Source: Plantago major
Lineage: Eukaryota; Streptophyta; Magnoliopsida; Lamiales; Plantaginaceae
Length of the DNA stretch: 64,000 bases
Assembly: GCA_026545765.1 (NCBI GenBank)
Contig: CM048843.1
Location: forward strand, 23,433,646-23,497,645
Direction: 5' to 3'
The notes under the pieces are model-generated. The model searched no databases. It was not told the DNA's origin and saw nothing but the letters and a program-made list of their open reading frames with translations. Shown here piece after piece: positions 46,345-58,250 of the stretch; positions within the stretch are counted from its first letter, which is position 1; every line of letters begins with the position of its first letter. A program made the position numbers and the translations under genes.

Positions 46345-47404
46345 ATAGACAATTGAGATGTGAGATTGGTTTCCCTGTGGGCAGGTTCCCCATTAGATAT
46401 TTAGGTTTGCCCAAGAAGACTTAAGGCTGTTAATTATGATCCTTTAATAAAAACCTTATTGCTAAGATTCAATCATGAACTACTAAACATCTCAGTTATG
46501 CAGGATGACTTGTCTTGTTCCAATCAGTCTTGTATAGTATTGAGAGGTTTTGGGCTTATGTGTTTATCTTCCAAATGGAGTTTTTTTTTTTTTTTTTTTG
46601 ATCAACTTCCAAATGGAGTTTATAAGAAGTTATAATGCATGTATATAAATTTTCTCTGGAGTGGTATTGAGAGTGGAAGGAAAATTATTGTTGTTTGGAA
46701 TGCTAGATGTCATCCAAAAGCTCAAGGTGGGTCAGCATTAAAGAAATACTAGCTTGGAATAAAAGAGTGATATGAAATTACTTTTTTGATTTAGCTAATC
46801 AGCCTAATGTTTCAATCTGGCACTCTTGGATTCATCTCTATGTGTTCAAGAATGGGATTTGGACAATAAGTATGAAGCAGGGACACAATAGTTGGATGAA
46901 AAGTCTCATTTCCTTGAGAAATTCTCTTATGCTTAAAGTCTCTACAGAGGGGTTACAAGATATGCAAGCCCTGCCTTCTTCACTAAGAATACAGAGATTG
47001 TATACATTTTTCTGGCCTCCAGTTGCTACATCTCTTGTCCCCTGGGAGCATTTAGTTTAGAACATGATTTGTCCACCAAAATTATCATTTTGTGCTTGGT
47101 TGGTTTGCCTTATAGACTACCAACTAAGGCTAGATTATATAACTAGGGATTGATATATAATAACACTTGTAGTTTTTGTCATAATACCAAGGAGACTATA
47201 TACCATCTCTTTGGTTCTTGCCCTATTATCCTCTCTATTTTGAAGAAAATGCTCCAAGTAGTATCTACAAGGAAGTCTGATACTTTGTACTCTGACTATA
47301 TTAAGTTGTTTATGCATTCTACTAGGAAGTCTGGTGCTTTGTACTCTATTAGGGCTTCTGTGTTTTGTGCCACTATTGACAAAATATGGTTGATGTGCAC
47401 TTAA
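46345..47404 (+). mobile_element. L1-type LINE remnant (3' part of RT and zf-RVT)
   Basis: Conceptual translation in shifting frames gives GFPVGRFPIRYLGLPKKT, then HLSYAG and LFQSVLYSIERFW, AWNKRVI and IWHSWIHLYVFKNGIWTI. It ends with CSFCHNTKETIYHLFGSCPI, the zinc-binding motif found at the end of plant non-LTR reverse transcriptases. There are many stops. The catalytic RT core is absent, so it is a 5'-truncated and decayed copy. Confidence 0.78.
46577..46616 (-). repeat. Tiny poly(A)-tailed retro-insertion inside the LINE remnant
   Basis: CTTCCAAATGGAG(TTT) occurs on both sides of a T run plus GATCAA. On the minus strand this reads TTGATC followed by poly(A), with a target-site duplication of 13-16 bp. 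It fits an extremely 5'-truncated SINE or LINE insertion. Confidence 0.55.
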
Positions 47405-48700
47405 GAATTTGAATACGTTGTAGTACCTATAATTTTCAAATACAATCAAAGATTAAATTTATTTATTGTCGGAAACTCACAAACACACAACTATAGCGGT
47501 AAGTTAACTCGGGATGTCGTTCTCCACGTACACTTAGCATAGGAACTAACAAGTAACGTTTTGATTATGCGTCCAGAAAGCAGACAGATTGTATGTAAAC
47601 AGAAGATTAAGTCACAATTGAACTCTAATTGTTGATGATGAAATCGATGGGTGTCTGGTGTAAAGGACCCCCGACCTATCTCGTACTATGCTACTCCCAA
47701 CTTCCTAGTTAATATCCTACGCAATTACCTCTAACGACAGCAGGGCATAATAATATATACCAAGGCGCAGTCGATACCAGTACCCCTACTCAGTTCAATG
47801 AAACTACGGTGTTACTCACCAGAACATCACACCACAAAGGATGTATAGAGTTGTATAATCACGATTTACGTCTAAGAACTATTCCATCAATATAACACGG
47901 CATATAAAGAAGTAGCACAATAGAGTTTTAGTGGTTCGCCTTTACAATAGAAAGTTAGCTACTCATAGTATCAGACAGAGGACATTAATCAAAAATAAGA
48001 AAGAAAGAAGAAGAAAAGAGAAGCTTAGTCTTTGATGTCTTCGTGCTGCTTCTAGGGTTTCCTCCTTCTTGGTGCCTGACGGCCAGCGGTTTTGGGGTTT
48101 CACTTCCCCGAGGACTGGTTCTCTCTCAGGAGAGATGCCTTGAAAGCGGTGAATGATAAATGATTATGAGACCCCAAGGGTCTTATTTAACTGTTGAAAA
48201 CGTCCCTTGGCCGCCCTTTATCATTAAGGAAGGTTAAATGCAGGCTCTGGCCTGTTGGACATCGAAAAAGCCTCATACTGGAACATTCCCAAGCCACTGC
48301 GGCCGCCATAAGCCCACTGCCCCCTTGCGGCCGCAGAGCTTCGTTTTCTCCAACTTTCTGTCTGTTTTCTTCGTTCTTCAATTTGGGCTTCGTAACTTCG
48401 TTTCCTTGAAAAGTGTCCTTCTTCAGCATTTCATGTTTTTTCGAGAGCTTCACAACGGTAGGTAGCATGACTTCATCAGACTTCTCTAGCTCCATGTAGA
48501 ATTGTCGTATTTCCCTATTTTCCTCAATTTTGCCTAAATATGACGTTTTGGCACCGGAAATCGTGCAATTCCTCGAAAACGTTCCCTACAAAATACACAA
48601 GACGTTGGTAATTATCCATAATGTGATGTAAATATTGGATCTTGGGCAAAAAATGAGGGTCTAAATGCATGCAAAATCGCACATTTTATTGTCACATCAC
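47405..48700 (-). other. Degenerate LTR-like repeat DNA
   Basis: No coding domain. There are GC-rich patches, including CTGCGGCCGCC and TTGCGGCCGCAG near 48297 and 48335, embedded in AT-rich DNA. The segment before CACACCCCAAACCAG near 48700 resembles the ends of plant non-autonomous LTR elements read in reverse. Boundaries were not found. Confidence 0.3.
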
Positions 48701-50214
48701 ACCCCAAACCAGTTTCTTGCTCATCCTTGAGCAAGGTAATAACGATAAATAAGAAGTGACTATGAAATGAGTAAAGAGCATAAACCGTGACATAGATAAG
48801 CAGTTAGTCTCTAAGGTTTCATACTCCACTAACTCACTTAGTTTCAACTCAGACCTCTATGACTTCACAACAAACAGATAACAAGTAAGCATTACTCACT
48901 ACAACCAACGGTCACAAGCGTAACCCATTATCCTTAAAGGTGTATTTTAAGATCATCACCTGGCGGCAATGTTATGCAATCCTGCTCCCACAAGTCAAGG
49001 CACAAATCAAAGTAGTACTCGGGTTGGCTCGGTAATTAAAGTAGGTAGGATAACATAGAGGAATAGTGGCTAAGAATCATCAAAAGATGAGTAAGATAAA
49101 GTAAAGGTGACTTCAGGGAGACTTATCCTTCGGACACCTTGTTGCTTCTTTCAACTTTGTCTTCTTTCAATGACATTTCTCCATCTTCTTCTTCATCATC
49201 ATAAACACTGCACCGGTTACTTTACACATAGACTACTTGCTCCCTTTTTTTTTTCTTTTTTTTTCACATACTATTTTTTGCAGTCGTTTGTCGACTCGTA
49301 TGTTTTTTGGTTGGCCATCATTGGGCTCTTTTAGTCTCTACATTTTTTGATAGTGTCTATTTCCGAATTTCGCACTTTTGTGCGTGCTGGTTTGGTATAC
49401 ATGCCATCAACCCTCACGGACATGTAGCTTTTTAGGGCCACGCCGGTATGTGGGTAGTGTCTGTAACATGCCCAACACGAAAATGGTGATCACAAGGACC
49501 ACATATCCACTCCGAGACTTTTGTACCTTTGCTTTTTTCGGTACTTTTATTTTTTATTTTTTGGAGCAAGAGCTAGTGATTTTTAGCAATAGTAATACAA
49601 AAGTAGGGCCAACAAGGTTACCTTTCGATGATGTTCATCTTCCACTTCTCCTCCAAACCAATTTCTCGAACTAGGGTCAGGGTTTTCTTCTCTACTTTCC
49701 CTTAAACCAATTCTCAATCATGGTGAAAACATGATTCTCCTCCATTCTTTGGAACTCGTTGCTTCATTTCTTCGTTTAATCTTGGCGGTGGATAGCTGAC
49801 ACCGCTTATGTGAAGCATGTATGGGATATTATGGTAGAGTTTCATAAAGGCTCAAAAATCTTTCAGAGGGGTTAGTGAAAGGTATAGATTTAAGTAAAGG
49901 TTTCAGATAGGTGAGTACCACAAATCACGTTCGTGCTGATAACATATAAAGACCCAGGGGTAGCAGTGTTCACACAGTTGTACACATGACTTTTATCGGT
50001 GCATCAAGCACACTGACTCATCAAAGTAGCATGGTTCGGGGTAGGTCAGAGCCTATGTTCGATAAGTAGTGAAGCACGAAAACAAATCTACTGCCCCTAG
50101 GCCCTATCTAGTCATACTTTATACTGAGTACTCTTATTGCATATCTTTCTTCTTTTCAAAAAGGTAAATAACCCTAGACGTAGCAAGTAAAAGTAATTTT
50201 AGTTCTTAGACGTG
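48701..50214 (-). other. Internal-like noncoding repeat DNA
   Basis: It starts with the CCCCAAACC...TTGAGCAAG motif that often follows the LTR in reverse-oriented non-autonomous plant LTR elements. Otherwise it is stop-rich and the frames present are chance. Confidence 0.3.
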
Positions 50215-52600
50215 ATGTGCTCAAATTAATAATTAGAAAACAAGTAGTAAGCAGTTGTTGTAGACAGACAATGCTAACCACAGGATCGTTCGCTAAGGAA
50301 TCAATTAAGCTACCACAGGTTTGAAAGCAAACAGTTACTTGTGAAAATAGATTGATTTGTAAGATGGTTGTCTCTAAAAACTAGAATAAGATAAAGCAAA
50401 TAAAGATTTTTAACAATGAGAGAAGATGAACACAGTAGTAATGATCAAGTAATGCTAATTCGTTCTAGGGCAATCATTCATATTTGTCACACGGTCGGCG
50501 TACAGAAATCAATCAATCCAATCCAACCAATCGTTATTTGAATATTTCAAACTAGAGTAATCGTGGTTTGTCAATCCACGATCCTTAACCGAAAACGATT
50601 TTGAAAGTCTTGAACTAGCTTATTGGATTGAAGGTTTTACGAAGATTTTGAACTAGACGAACCTATATGAATGAATCCAAAACCCTAGAAACGAATATAC
50701 AATACTATCACATAACTACCATGTTCGGAGTGGTTTAGCTACTCATGATAGAAGTAAGGATCAAAGAATTCAAGATATTGCTCATGTTAAACATAAACAG
50801 AATGATAATCGCATGCAAGCTCATACAATTCGACAAAAAGAACAAGAACGAATTGTAAAGAGATAAACAATAGAGAATTACCACAATACTCAGGAATTTG
50901 ATATCAATCCTTCAATCAAAGATAAAACCAAGCTCCAATGTGTTTCAATGTCAAGAATAATGTCTAGGAGCCTCTTTTTCTATGAAAAAATCAAGTATAT
51001 GAAGTTATGGCAAAAAGAAGACCTAATTCTAACCTAAAAAGGAGTTTTTTCCCTGAATCTGTGAGGTTTTATCGCAAATCTCTTGAATCTCGCCGCCAAG
51101 GCAAAATAGCTTCGCCTGAGACAAGCTTAGGCTCCCAAATTGCTCTCGCATAATCTCGCCGCGGCGAGCTTAAAACCTCTGTAACTTTTGCTGCAGAAAG
51201 AATTTGGCCATGCTTCCAAAATGAAAGTTGTAGCCCTTTGAATTATCTTTCTGTGGCCACTGAGCTCAAGTCAATCGGACATCATATGAGAGAGTTATGG
51301 CCAAAATTTCTAGACTGTTCCGTAAAACTTCACTTTTGCAAGCTTCGCTAAAACGGCTCTCAAATCTTCGTCCGAGCTCCGAATCCACTTCCGTTTTCAC
51401 CCAGTTACTCTACATTCAAAGATCTAGAACCAAAGTTTCACTCCGATTTTCACATTCGGGACACAAAAATCCTACAAAACACAAACAAAGAACCAAAGTA
51501 TAAAAACGTACAAAAACACTATAAAACTAAGGTCAAAGACTAACAAAAGACCGCTAAAAAGAACCAAATGAGACGTTATAATATTTTTTCATCAAGACGT
51601 AAATTAAACTGCAAGTTAATCAAGTGCGAATATTTTAAAAGTTATTACAAACCGAGTTCTCTAGCAAGTAACAGTCAAATCAAATTCCTCCCCCAAACCT
51701 ACTCAAGAGCAAGTAAAGAAACTAGGAAAGTAAAGAAGAAAAAGAAAAGATACTTCCCTCTCGGTGCCGTGCTTCCATGGATATATGCATTTAGGATGGA
51801 GGATCGTCCGTCGGTGGTAGGTAAAGTTGTGGTAGTACGCTATGTGAGTATTTCACTCCACCTACCAGTTCATTTCATTCCTCCTCCGCATATCATCTTG
51901 GTTTCCGTGTTGGTTATCGTTCACGAGCTCCACAAGGAGTTCATGCATCTTGCGGTGGGTTTCTTCCCTTGTTCTTCCATGGTACCTAGGTTCAAAAGTG
52001 TGTGAGATAGCATGTTTGGAGTCAACTCTAAACTACAGCTTACACGCAAATCTCATGGGGTTTTTCCTCCCCCAAACCTGATGTTTGGTACAACATGTAT
52101 GCAAAATCCCAGTCTGTGATAAAATCAATAGCTACTTCAACTCAAAGAATGAACTAGGCATGTAGTACAAGTTCTCTTATTGTGTCAAGAATCAAAGTGT
52201 AGAGTATATTGCAATGAAAATTCCATCCTATGATCATGTGACATAGCAAGTATGTTTTCTAAGCACAAATCATCAAGTAATAATCATACGAGCATATAAT
52301 CGAAAGAGAAAAAGATCCAAGAGAGAGTTTGTTCTAGTGAGGCATTTTATCAAACACATGGTGAGCATGAACAATTAAAAACTCCCAATTCTCAATCAAA
52401 TTGTCAGATCTCTACCAAGATAAGTGATAGTAGAGTGAATACTTAAAGTAGGCATGTATTCACATCATCATTACATAATCAAATTAATCGATTGAAGCAC
52501 GTGGCGAGGAAAATTGATGTTCAAATGCTGAGAAAGTGAAAACCATAGTTAGAGGTTTAAACTGGGAATAGTCTTACACTCAAAACTTCTTATATAACCA
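50215..52600. other. Degenerate LTR-like repeat DNA, no gene seen
   Basis: A GGATCGTTCGCTAAGG motif near 50283 and TCTCGCCGCGGCGAGC near 51151 resemble recurring plant LTR sequences. CCTCCCCCAAACCT occurs near 51687 and 52068. The 145-codon frame at 51568 has no recognisable domain. Confidence 0.3.
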
Positions 52601-53400
52601 TGCAGGGATTTTTTTTCCATTTTTTTTCTTTTCAAAATTGTGGGTTGGGTACGGGTTCTAGGTCTTCCTGATTTAAAAAAAATTGCAGGTTGGGTACGGA
52701 TTTTAAACCAGTTTAAAATCGTCAGGTCCCCCCGGGTTTTTCGGGCACAATCAATTTACAAGCTTATACAAGGCCACCATGGTTTAAGATTAGTACCACC
52801 CACCATAGGCGGGTCGGTCAGACTTTTGGTAAATAACCGACCGTACCCACTCGCATACATCCCTAATTATCGAACATGTGTGAGGTTCGGATCGCGTACC
52901 AACTGGGATGGAACAATAAACATACTATCAGAGCTAGCTGAAAGATTAGACCTACAGAGTACAGACCCAAATGCTCTCACATATTATTATAAACCATCAG
53001 TACTATATGGTGGATATTAATGGTAACTAATTTTTTAAAACAAAAGTATGACTATTAATAGTAAACAAAACCCTAAATTCTCACCATGTTAATAGTTCAA
53101 CAACAACGAAGAAGTCAAATTTTTATTTGGTGCTTGTAAAGTACATAAAAACTAAAGTAACAAATAATGATACCTATATATATATATATAGTAAATGCAC
53201 TTGAGAAAATTTGGGGTGTTGAAAAATTTGGGACCTAAAAACAAGTATATTGGATGTCTTTATATATGGTGTGTGCCAGCTCCGATTAATTACAAATGGT
53301 AAGTGTTAAATCGATGCCACCCACTACATTTGGACAATGCAAATATATAGAAGAAAGAAGATGAAGATCCATTGTATACCAATTTAGACAATTGAAAATA
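52601..53400. other. Noncoding DNA upstream of the PMEI-like pseudogene
   Basis: GGTTGGGTACGG is repeated near 52643 and 52687, and a TA dinucleotide run lies near 53174-53190. The 126-codon frame at 52640-53020 lies over this repeat and is not convincing. Confidence 0.45.
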
Positions 53401-53923
53401 ATGATTTTATGTATCTTTCATTTTGTTTTGTGTGTTCTTGTGCTCTTAGATTGATTCATGTTACATGCATCATGAACATTACTTGATGATGTTTGTTAAT
53501 TCACAGTAAATCCAAAATTTTGTAGTGAGGTAATTGGTTCTGATCCTAGAAGATCCAAAGCTAATTTATCTAGGCTTGCATAAATATCATTGGATTTGTC
53601 ATTTGACAGCATCACAAGCACAAAAGTCAAGATCAATACATTACTATTGGGAGAAAAAGATTCTGAATTTAGAGCTCGTTATGGCATGTGCAAGGAAAAA
53701 TATGATGAAGCTTTGGGTGATTTGCGTATTGCTCGTCATGAGTTCAATCCTCTAAATTTAAGTGCACTACTTAATCATGCCCATCGTATATCTGTGGATG
53801 CAGAGGAATGTGAGAACTCCTTTACAAGAGACCCGAGACCCGCCAATTAAATCTACACTCACTAGTGATAATGACAAGTTGCAAAAACTTGGTCAGATCC
53901 TACAAGTCATTGCCATTGCCTAA
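53401..53923 (+). pseudogene. PMEI-like (pectin methylesterase/invertase inhibitor) pseudogene
   Basis: In one frame from ATG 53401 a hydrophobic signal-peptide-like start (MILCIFHFVLCVLVLL) is followed by stops. The family hallmarks then follow: DDVC*FTVNPKFCSEVIGSDP, with the first Cys pair, and RRSKANLSRLA* (TAA at 53581). Next come CKEKYDEALGDLRIA and SVDAEECENSF, giving the later Cys pair, and then a frame change near 53835. The C-terminus KLQKLGQILQVIAIA ends in TAA at 53921. The total of about 174 codons equals the family's usual length. PMEI proteins are secreted to the cell wall, where they inhibit pectin methylesterase or invertase. At least four stops and one frameshift make this a dead gene. 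It is the only clear host gene in the window. Confidence 0.85.
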
Positions 53924-54139
53924 ATTTATATTCCTGTTTGTCCAAATATACGATATTGTCACTCAGCCACCTTTTTAGATGTCTTCTAAACGATTAGGTC
54001 CAATAATTCAGAATTTACGATGAAGTCCAATATGAGTATAAAGTTTTACTTTTGGCAAAAAGTCTAGTTTGCCCCTCTATTTAAACCTTTATATAAAAAT
54101 ACAAGTTCATCTTATTACACATGTGTCTCAAATATTTTG
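53924..54139. other. Spacer between the PMEI-like pseudogene and the LINE remnant
   Basis: No feature seen. Confidence 0.5.
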
Positions 54140-55060
54140 CGTTTTACAATATACTATGAACAAAAAAATAAAGCACACAAGACAACATTTTTTGGCACTA
54201 AAATTGGACATTGCCAAGGCTTATGACAGGTTGGAATGGTCCTTTATAGAATATGCTATGAACAAGTTTAATTTTCCCCAACACTTTATCCATCTCATCC
54301 AAACTTGTATAAACACAGTATCCTTCCAAGTAAAGGTGAATGAACTTCTCTCACCCCCTTGGACACCTACAAGAGGCATCAGACAAGGTGATCCCATATC
54401 CCCTTACATATTTATTATTTGCCAGGAACTCTTAGTTCATTTGCTTCTACTAAAATACCAGGATAAAATTTTCAGTCCTCTTAAATCGTCCAGATCTGGA
54501 CCAGCTATTCCTCTGCTTTGTTTTGCAGATGATTGTATGTTGTTTGGAAACATGTGTGTTGGGATAAAAGTAGAATACTTTTTTCCCCAAATGCACCCTC
54601 TCATATAAAACAAGAGGTCACAGATCTCTTGGGAGTTATACTAAATAAGAGAACGGACAAATACATCGGCCTCCCATTTCTAATGGGTAGAAAAAAAGAG
54701 ACCTCTTTGATCAAATCATACAGAGAACTATGAACAACATTAATACTTGGTACACAAAATTTCTTTCTTATGCAGCAAGGCTAACTCTGATACAGGCAGT
54801 CACCAATGCCATTCCTTCTTATTGTATGTCTATAGCAAAAGTTCCTGCAACTTGCCTGGACAAGATTGAAGAAATAAATGGGCATTTCCTATGGAACTTT
54901 GCCAAGAATGAAAAAAAGAAAGGAAGAATAAAATGGTCCAAGGTCTGTCTTCCAAAAAATCTGGGAGGACTTGGAATTCAGAATCTACATACTCTAAACA
55001 AAGCCTATCTTTTAAAAATAGTATTATTAATCACTTTAAGTTGTCTAGAACTTTAGGGCT
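54140..55060 (+). mobile_element. L1-type LINE remnant (RT core)
   Basis: The frame 54069-54608 reads FFALKLDIAK-like LALKLDIAKAYDRLEWSFI, GIRQGDPISPYIFIIC and the catalytic FADDCMLF. After frame changes come YIGLPFLMGRKKE, SYAARLTLIQAVTNAIPSYC and LPKNLGGLGIQNLHTLNKAY. This is the plant L1 reverse transcriptase without endonuclease or complete 3' end. It differs from the remnant at 46345. Confidence 0.85.
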
Positions 55061-56382
55061 TACATTCAACTCTCTTAACTTGCGCGACGTCCTCATCGAC
55101 AACTATGTTTTATACTTCGAATATCCCGCTCCTGCTATTCCGCTACTTGGGGTCGGCCGCTTCGCGTCGCTATCCGGAATCGATAACTATGGATGGAACA
55201 TTATTCTTTTTCGAACAATTTTTCGATAAGGGAAAACATTTTTTTTTTTTTTTTTTTTGGGAAGAGTATTCATTTAATTGGACTCCCAAGTCCCAACTAT
55301 GGGAAAATTTCATTTTGCAAGGGGTGTTGTTGAGTGCCCAAATTTAATAGTTCTATTCTACTGTATCAAATTGTAAATCTTATCGCGTGAGAGAAGACTG
55401 CATTCGCTCAGGTGGTGTATCCGCGAATTTCCAGTGATATGAAATCAGCCACTTTCCAGGCCATCATTCTACCTCGGTCACAGAGTTGAATTTCTATCAC
55501 AATATTGGCCCGATTTGGGAAATATGACACATATCTTTTCATCAAGGCATACCTATGTAAGCTTAGGCCATCTCGGCAGTTGCAATTCTCTGCAACTCAC
55601 TCTCTTCGTCACGTCAGCATTCCACTCAGTGCAACTCACTTTACAACTCTTCACAATTCTCTACTCCAGCAGTGAGTCCCAAAATCTATTTTCTTTTAAC
55701 ATTTCTTTCAAACTTAATTATTCATTTCATTTTCTTTTCTCATTTCCTTTTAAACTTTATTCTTGAATTGATTTTAAATGTTGTTAATTAATTATAACAA
55801 AATCACACTAATGTTTTTTAAATATATTACTTGAAAATAAAAATTACATTACTTTTCTACAAGTGTGATTTTAAATATGTATAATTACATTTTATATTGC
55901 TACGGATATTATTATCATATTTGTAATAATGAAATTTGAAAACAAGATATTACTTGTAATTTTAGTTTCAATAATTAAAAAAACAAAGCAACAAAATAAA
56001 AGAAATAATTTAGTTAAACTTAGAAAAACAGAAGAGAAAAAGTTAAACAGAAGAAATTCAGCAAAAAAGCAACAAACAATTTAAACAAAAGAGAAAAGAA
56101 AAAGAAATAAAAAAAAAGGAAAAAAAGGGTGAAAACACGCTGGGCCGCAGGCCAGCGCCCCAAACTCATTTTGGGGCGTTGCTGGAGACGGACTTATGAA
56201 GTTACAATCTACCAAAGCATTGCGTCATGTCACTAAGAACCAGTAAAGGATTAGAAATAAATCCACACTTACCGTAATTTCCAAATACCGCATTTCGTGA
56301 ACTTTAAGTACCAAAAAATTCTCATTTATTTAGGATCACTGGATTAAGTACCTCCATTATTGACCTTAACAAACACTATTTA
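55061..56382. other. AT-rich intergenic DNA
   Basis: It holds a GC-richer patch at 55080-55190 of unknown origin, a T run at about 55239-55258, A-rich DNA at 55970-56130 and the paired GC-rich hairpins at 56137-56190. No gene was seen. Confidence 0.5.
56137..56185. repeat. Two adjacent GC-rich hairpins
   Basis: GCTGGGCCGCAGGCCAGC can fold on itself. Directly after it CGCCCCAAA and TTTGGGGCG form a second stem. The flanks are strongly A-rich. Confidence 0.55.
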
Positions 56383-56985
56383 TACTCTCTTCTCTTAAAC
56401 TGCAATTTTCTGAACTGAACTCAAACTGAAACGAACTGAACTGAACTGAACTGAAGAAATTATTTTGTAATAATAATAACAATTATATGATGGTATATAT
56501 AATCACAATTAAAAAATATATATTATTTTTTTCATCTTTCTCACACTCTTCCTACTCTTTTTCTGTCACTTTACCTTTTTTTGTCATTTGAAAGACTTGT
56601 ATAGTTTGGTTTGACTTTGATTTGGCTTAACTTGTTTTTTCTATTTGTTAAGTTTGAGAAAAAACTCAACGTTAGCTTCTGAGTTTAATTCTATTGTTCT
56701 GATATCTTCCAACAAAAGAACATGTAGATTTTTTGTTAGAGATGTACGTACAGAGTATGTGAACCAGATTTATGGTACTCTCAGGTTCATGGAGTTTCTT
56801 ATCTTTAACTCACATTTTACGGTAGAAAAGAAGGGTAATTCAAATTGTACATATACTCTTTATTTCATTGATCTACTAAAAGTCGTATTAAAAAGAAAAA
56901 AAAAGAAAAAAAGTTGAAAATAACTCAATTGGATAAATTTTCTTATTTTTCTCGTACAAAAGATCGGGTGTGTAAATAAATGATA

Positions 56986-57028
56986 AAATAATAATAATAA
57001 TAACAACAACAACAACAACAACAACAAT
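56986..57028. repeat. Compound microsatellite (ATA)n(ACA)n
   Basis: A run of ATA units passes directly into ACA units. Confidence 0.9.
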
Positions 57029-57044
57029 ATGAATTTAATGAATC

Positions 57045-57142
57045 GAATCGAATCAAGACGAGCTAAATCGAATCAATTGAACTAAATCGAATCAATGGAA
57101 CTGAATCAATCGAATCAATGGAATCGAATCGAATCGAATGAG
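57045..57142. repeat. GAATC-type simple repeat
   Basis: Irregular GAATC/GAATCAAT units, ending with a clean GAATC run near 57121-57139. Confidence 0.7.
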
Positions 57143-58049
57143 TTTTCAGTTGAAGAGAATGAGTTTTCATTTGTTTAGGATCATTTGTTTAGGATCACTG
57201 GATTAAGGAATGAGTTTGAACTGAATGAGTTTTCATTTATTTAGGATCACTGGATTAAGGACCTCCATTACTGAACTGAGCTGAACTAAACTAAACTGAA
57301 CTAAACTAAGCTGAACTGAACCAAACTCTACAAGTCTTTCAAATGACTCTTAAAAACTCCAAAACAAGTTAAACCAAACCAAAGTTAAGCTTTTAATTAT
57401 TTTATATGCCGAACATTGTCCATGCTCTTTTAAATGTTTTTAAGTTGTAATAAATTTCACCGATTCAAAAAAAAAACTAGATAAAGACAGTTTGTACGAC
57501 GATTAAAATTCGGTTTTAATCGAGTTATCATTCTCATATTGTTTTCCACGCGGTTGGTTTTAAATTTTGTTATACAATAAGAAATAAAAAGGTAAAGTGA
57601 CAGATTAAGAGTAGGAAGAGTGTGAGAAAGATGACAAAAATAATATGTTTTTTTTTTTAATTGTGATTATATATACCATCATATAATTGTTATTATTATT
57701 ACAAAATAATTTCTTCAGTTCAGTTCAGTTCGTTTTAGTTTCAGTTCAGTTCAGTTCAGTTTTATTCAGTTCAGTTCAGAAAATTACAGTTGAATAACAG
57801 AGCCTTAGTAGTCTTTTCTATTTGATCTTTAATATTCTCCCTCTGCTCTTCTTTATCTTCACATTTATCATCGTATTTCTTCTTTTTTCTAGGAACCGAC
57901 TTCGGAAAGAAATATAAAAGCCAAATTAGAAAGTTTGTACATCTTTCAGAAAGAAAAATAAAAATTAAGAAACAACACACTTTTTTTTTTTTTTTCGATC
58001 CTGATACAACATTGTTAAATGAGTGATTAGGATTAATTATCGGGTCAAT

Positions 58050-58250
58050 GAGGTCTAACTCAATTAGTTAGGTTGAAATGTCATAAGCCCAGTTGTTATG
58101 GGTTCGATTCCCGTCGAGAACGAGTTTGTGATATAGTGTATGCTAGTTATGGTAGATTGAGTGATGATTATGTAATGTTTGATATGAATGATATGTTAGT
58201 TTAATTGATGTAATATGATTGTAATAGTGATATTCTAAAAGAAAATTATA
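58050..58250 (+). mobile_element. tRNA-derived SINE-like element
   Basis: A box A-like stretch (TAACTCAATTAGTTAGG, about 58056) lies 45 bp before a perfect box B (GGTTCGATTCC, 58101-58111), the spacing of a tRNA-type internal promoter. The 3' part is TG-rich and unrelated to tRNA, and there is no cloverleaf acceptor stem, so this is a SINE or tRNA relic rather than a working tRNA gene. The 3' boundary is approximate. Confidence 0.6.

Larger units (their letters stand above)
56383..57804. mobile_element. Foldback/MITE-like element with long GAACT-rich inverted ends
   Basis: About 240 bp at 56383-56640 (AATTTTCTGAACTGAACT ... CTGTCACTTTACC) matches the reverse complement of 57595-57804 (GGTAAAGTGACAG ... 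AGTTCAGAAAATT). Arms are rich in GAACT repeats. The right end reads AACAGAGCC, giving GGCTCTGTT as a terminal sequence, shared with the small element at 59403. The interior holds GAATC repeats and a TTAGGATCACTGGATTAAG segment also found in the left flank. No ORF of note and no clear TSD. Confidence 0.6.

Noticed and set aside
49107-49674. Hydrophobic ORFs resembling membrane proteins
   Set aside because: The hydrophobicity comes from T-rich low-complexity DNA; no homologous domain is visible.
51568-52005. 145-codon ORF
   Set aside because: No motif, low-complexity basic stretch, and it lies inside degenerate LTR-like DNA.
52640-53020. 126-codon ORF
   Set aside because: It lies over a GGGTACGG-type repeat, has no domain, and its composition looks noncoding.
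58050-58125. Functional tRNA gene
   Set aside because: Box A and box B are present, but no acceptor stem pairing or complete cloverleaf could be drawn.
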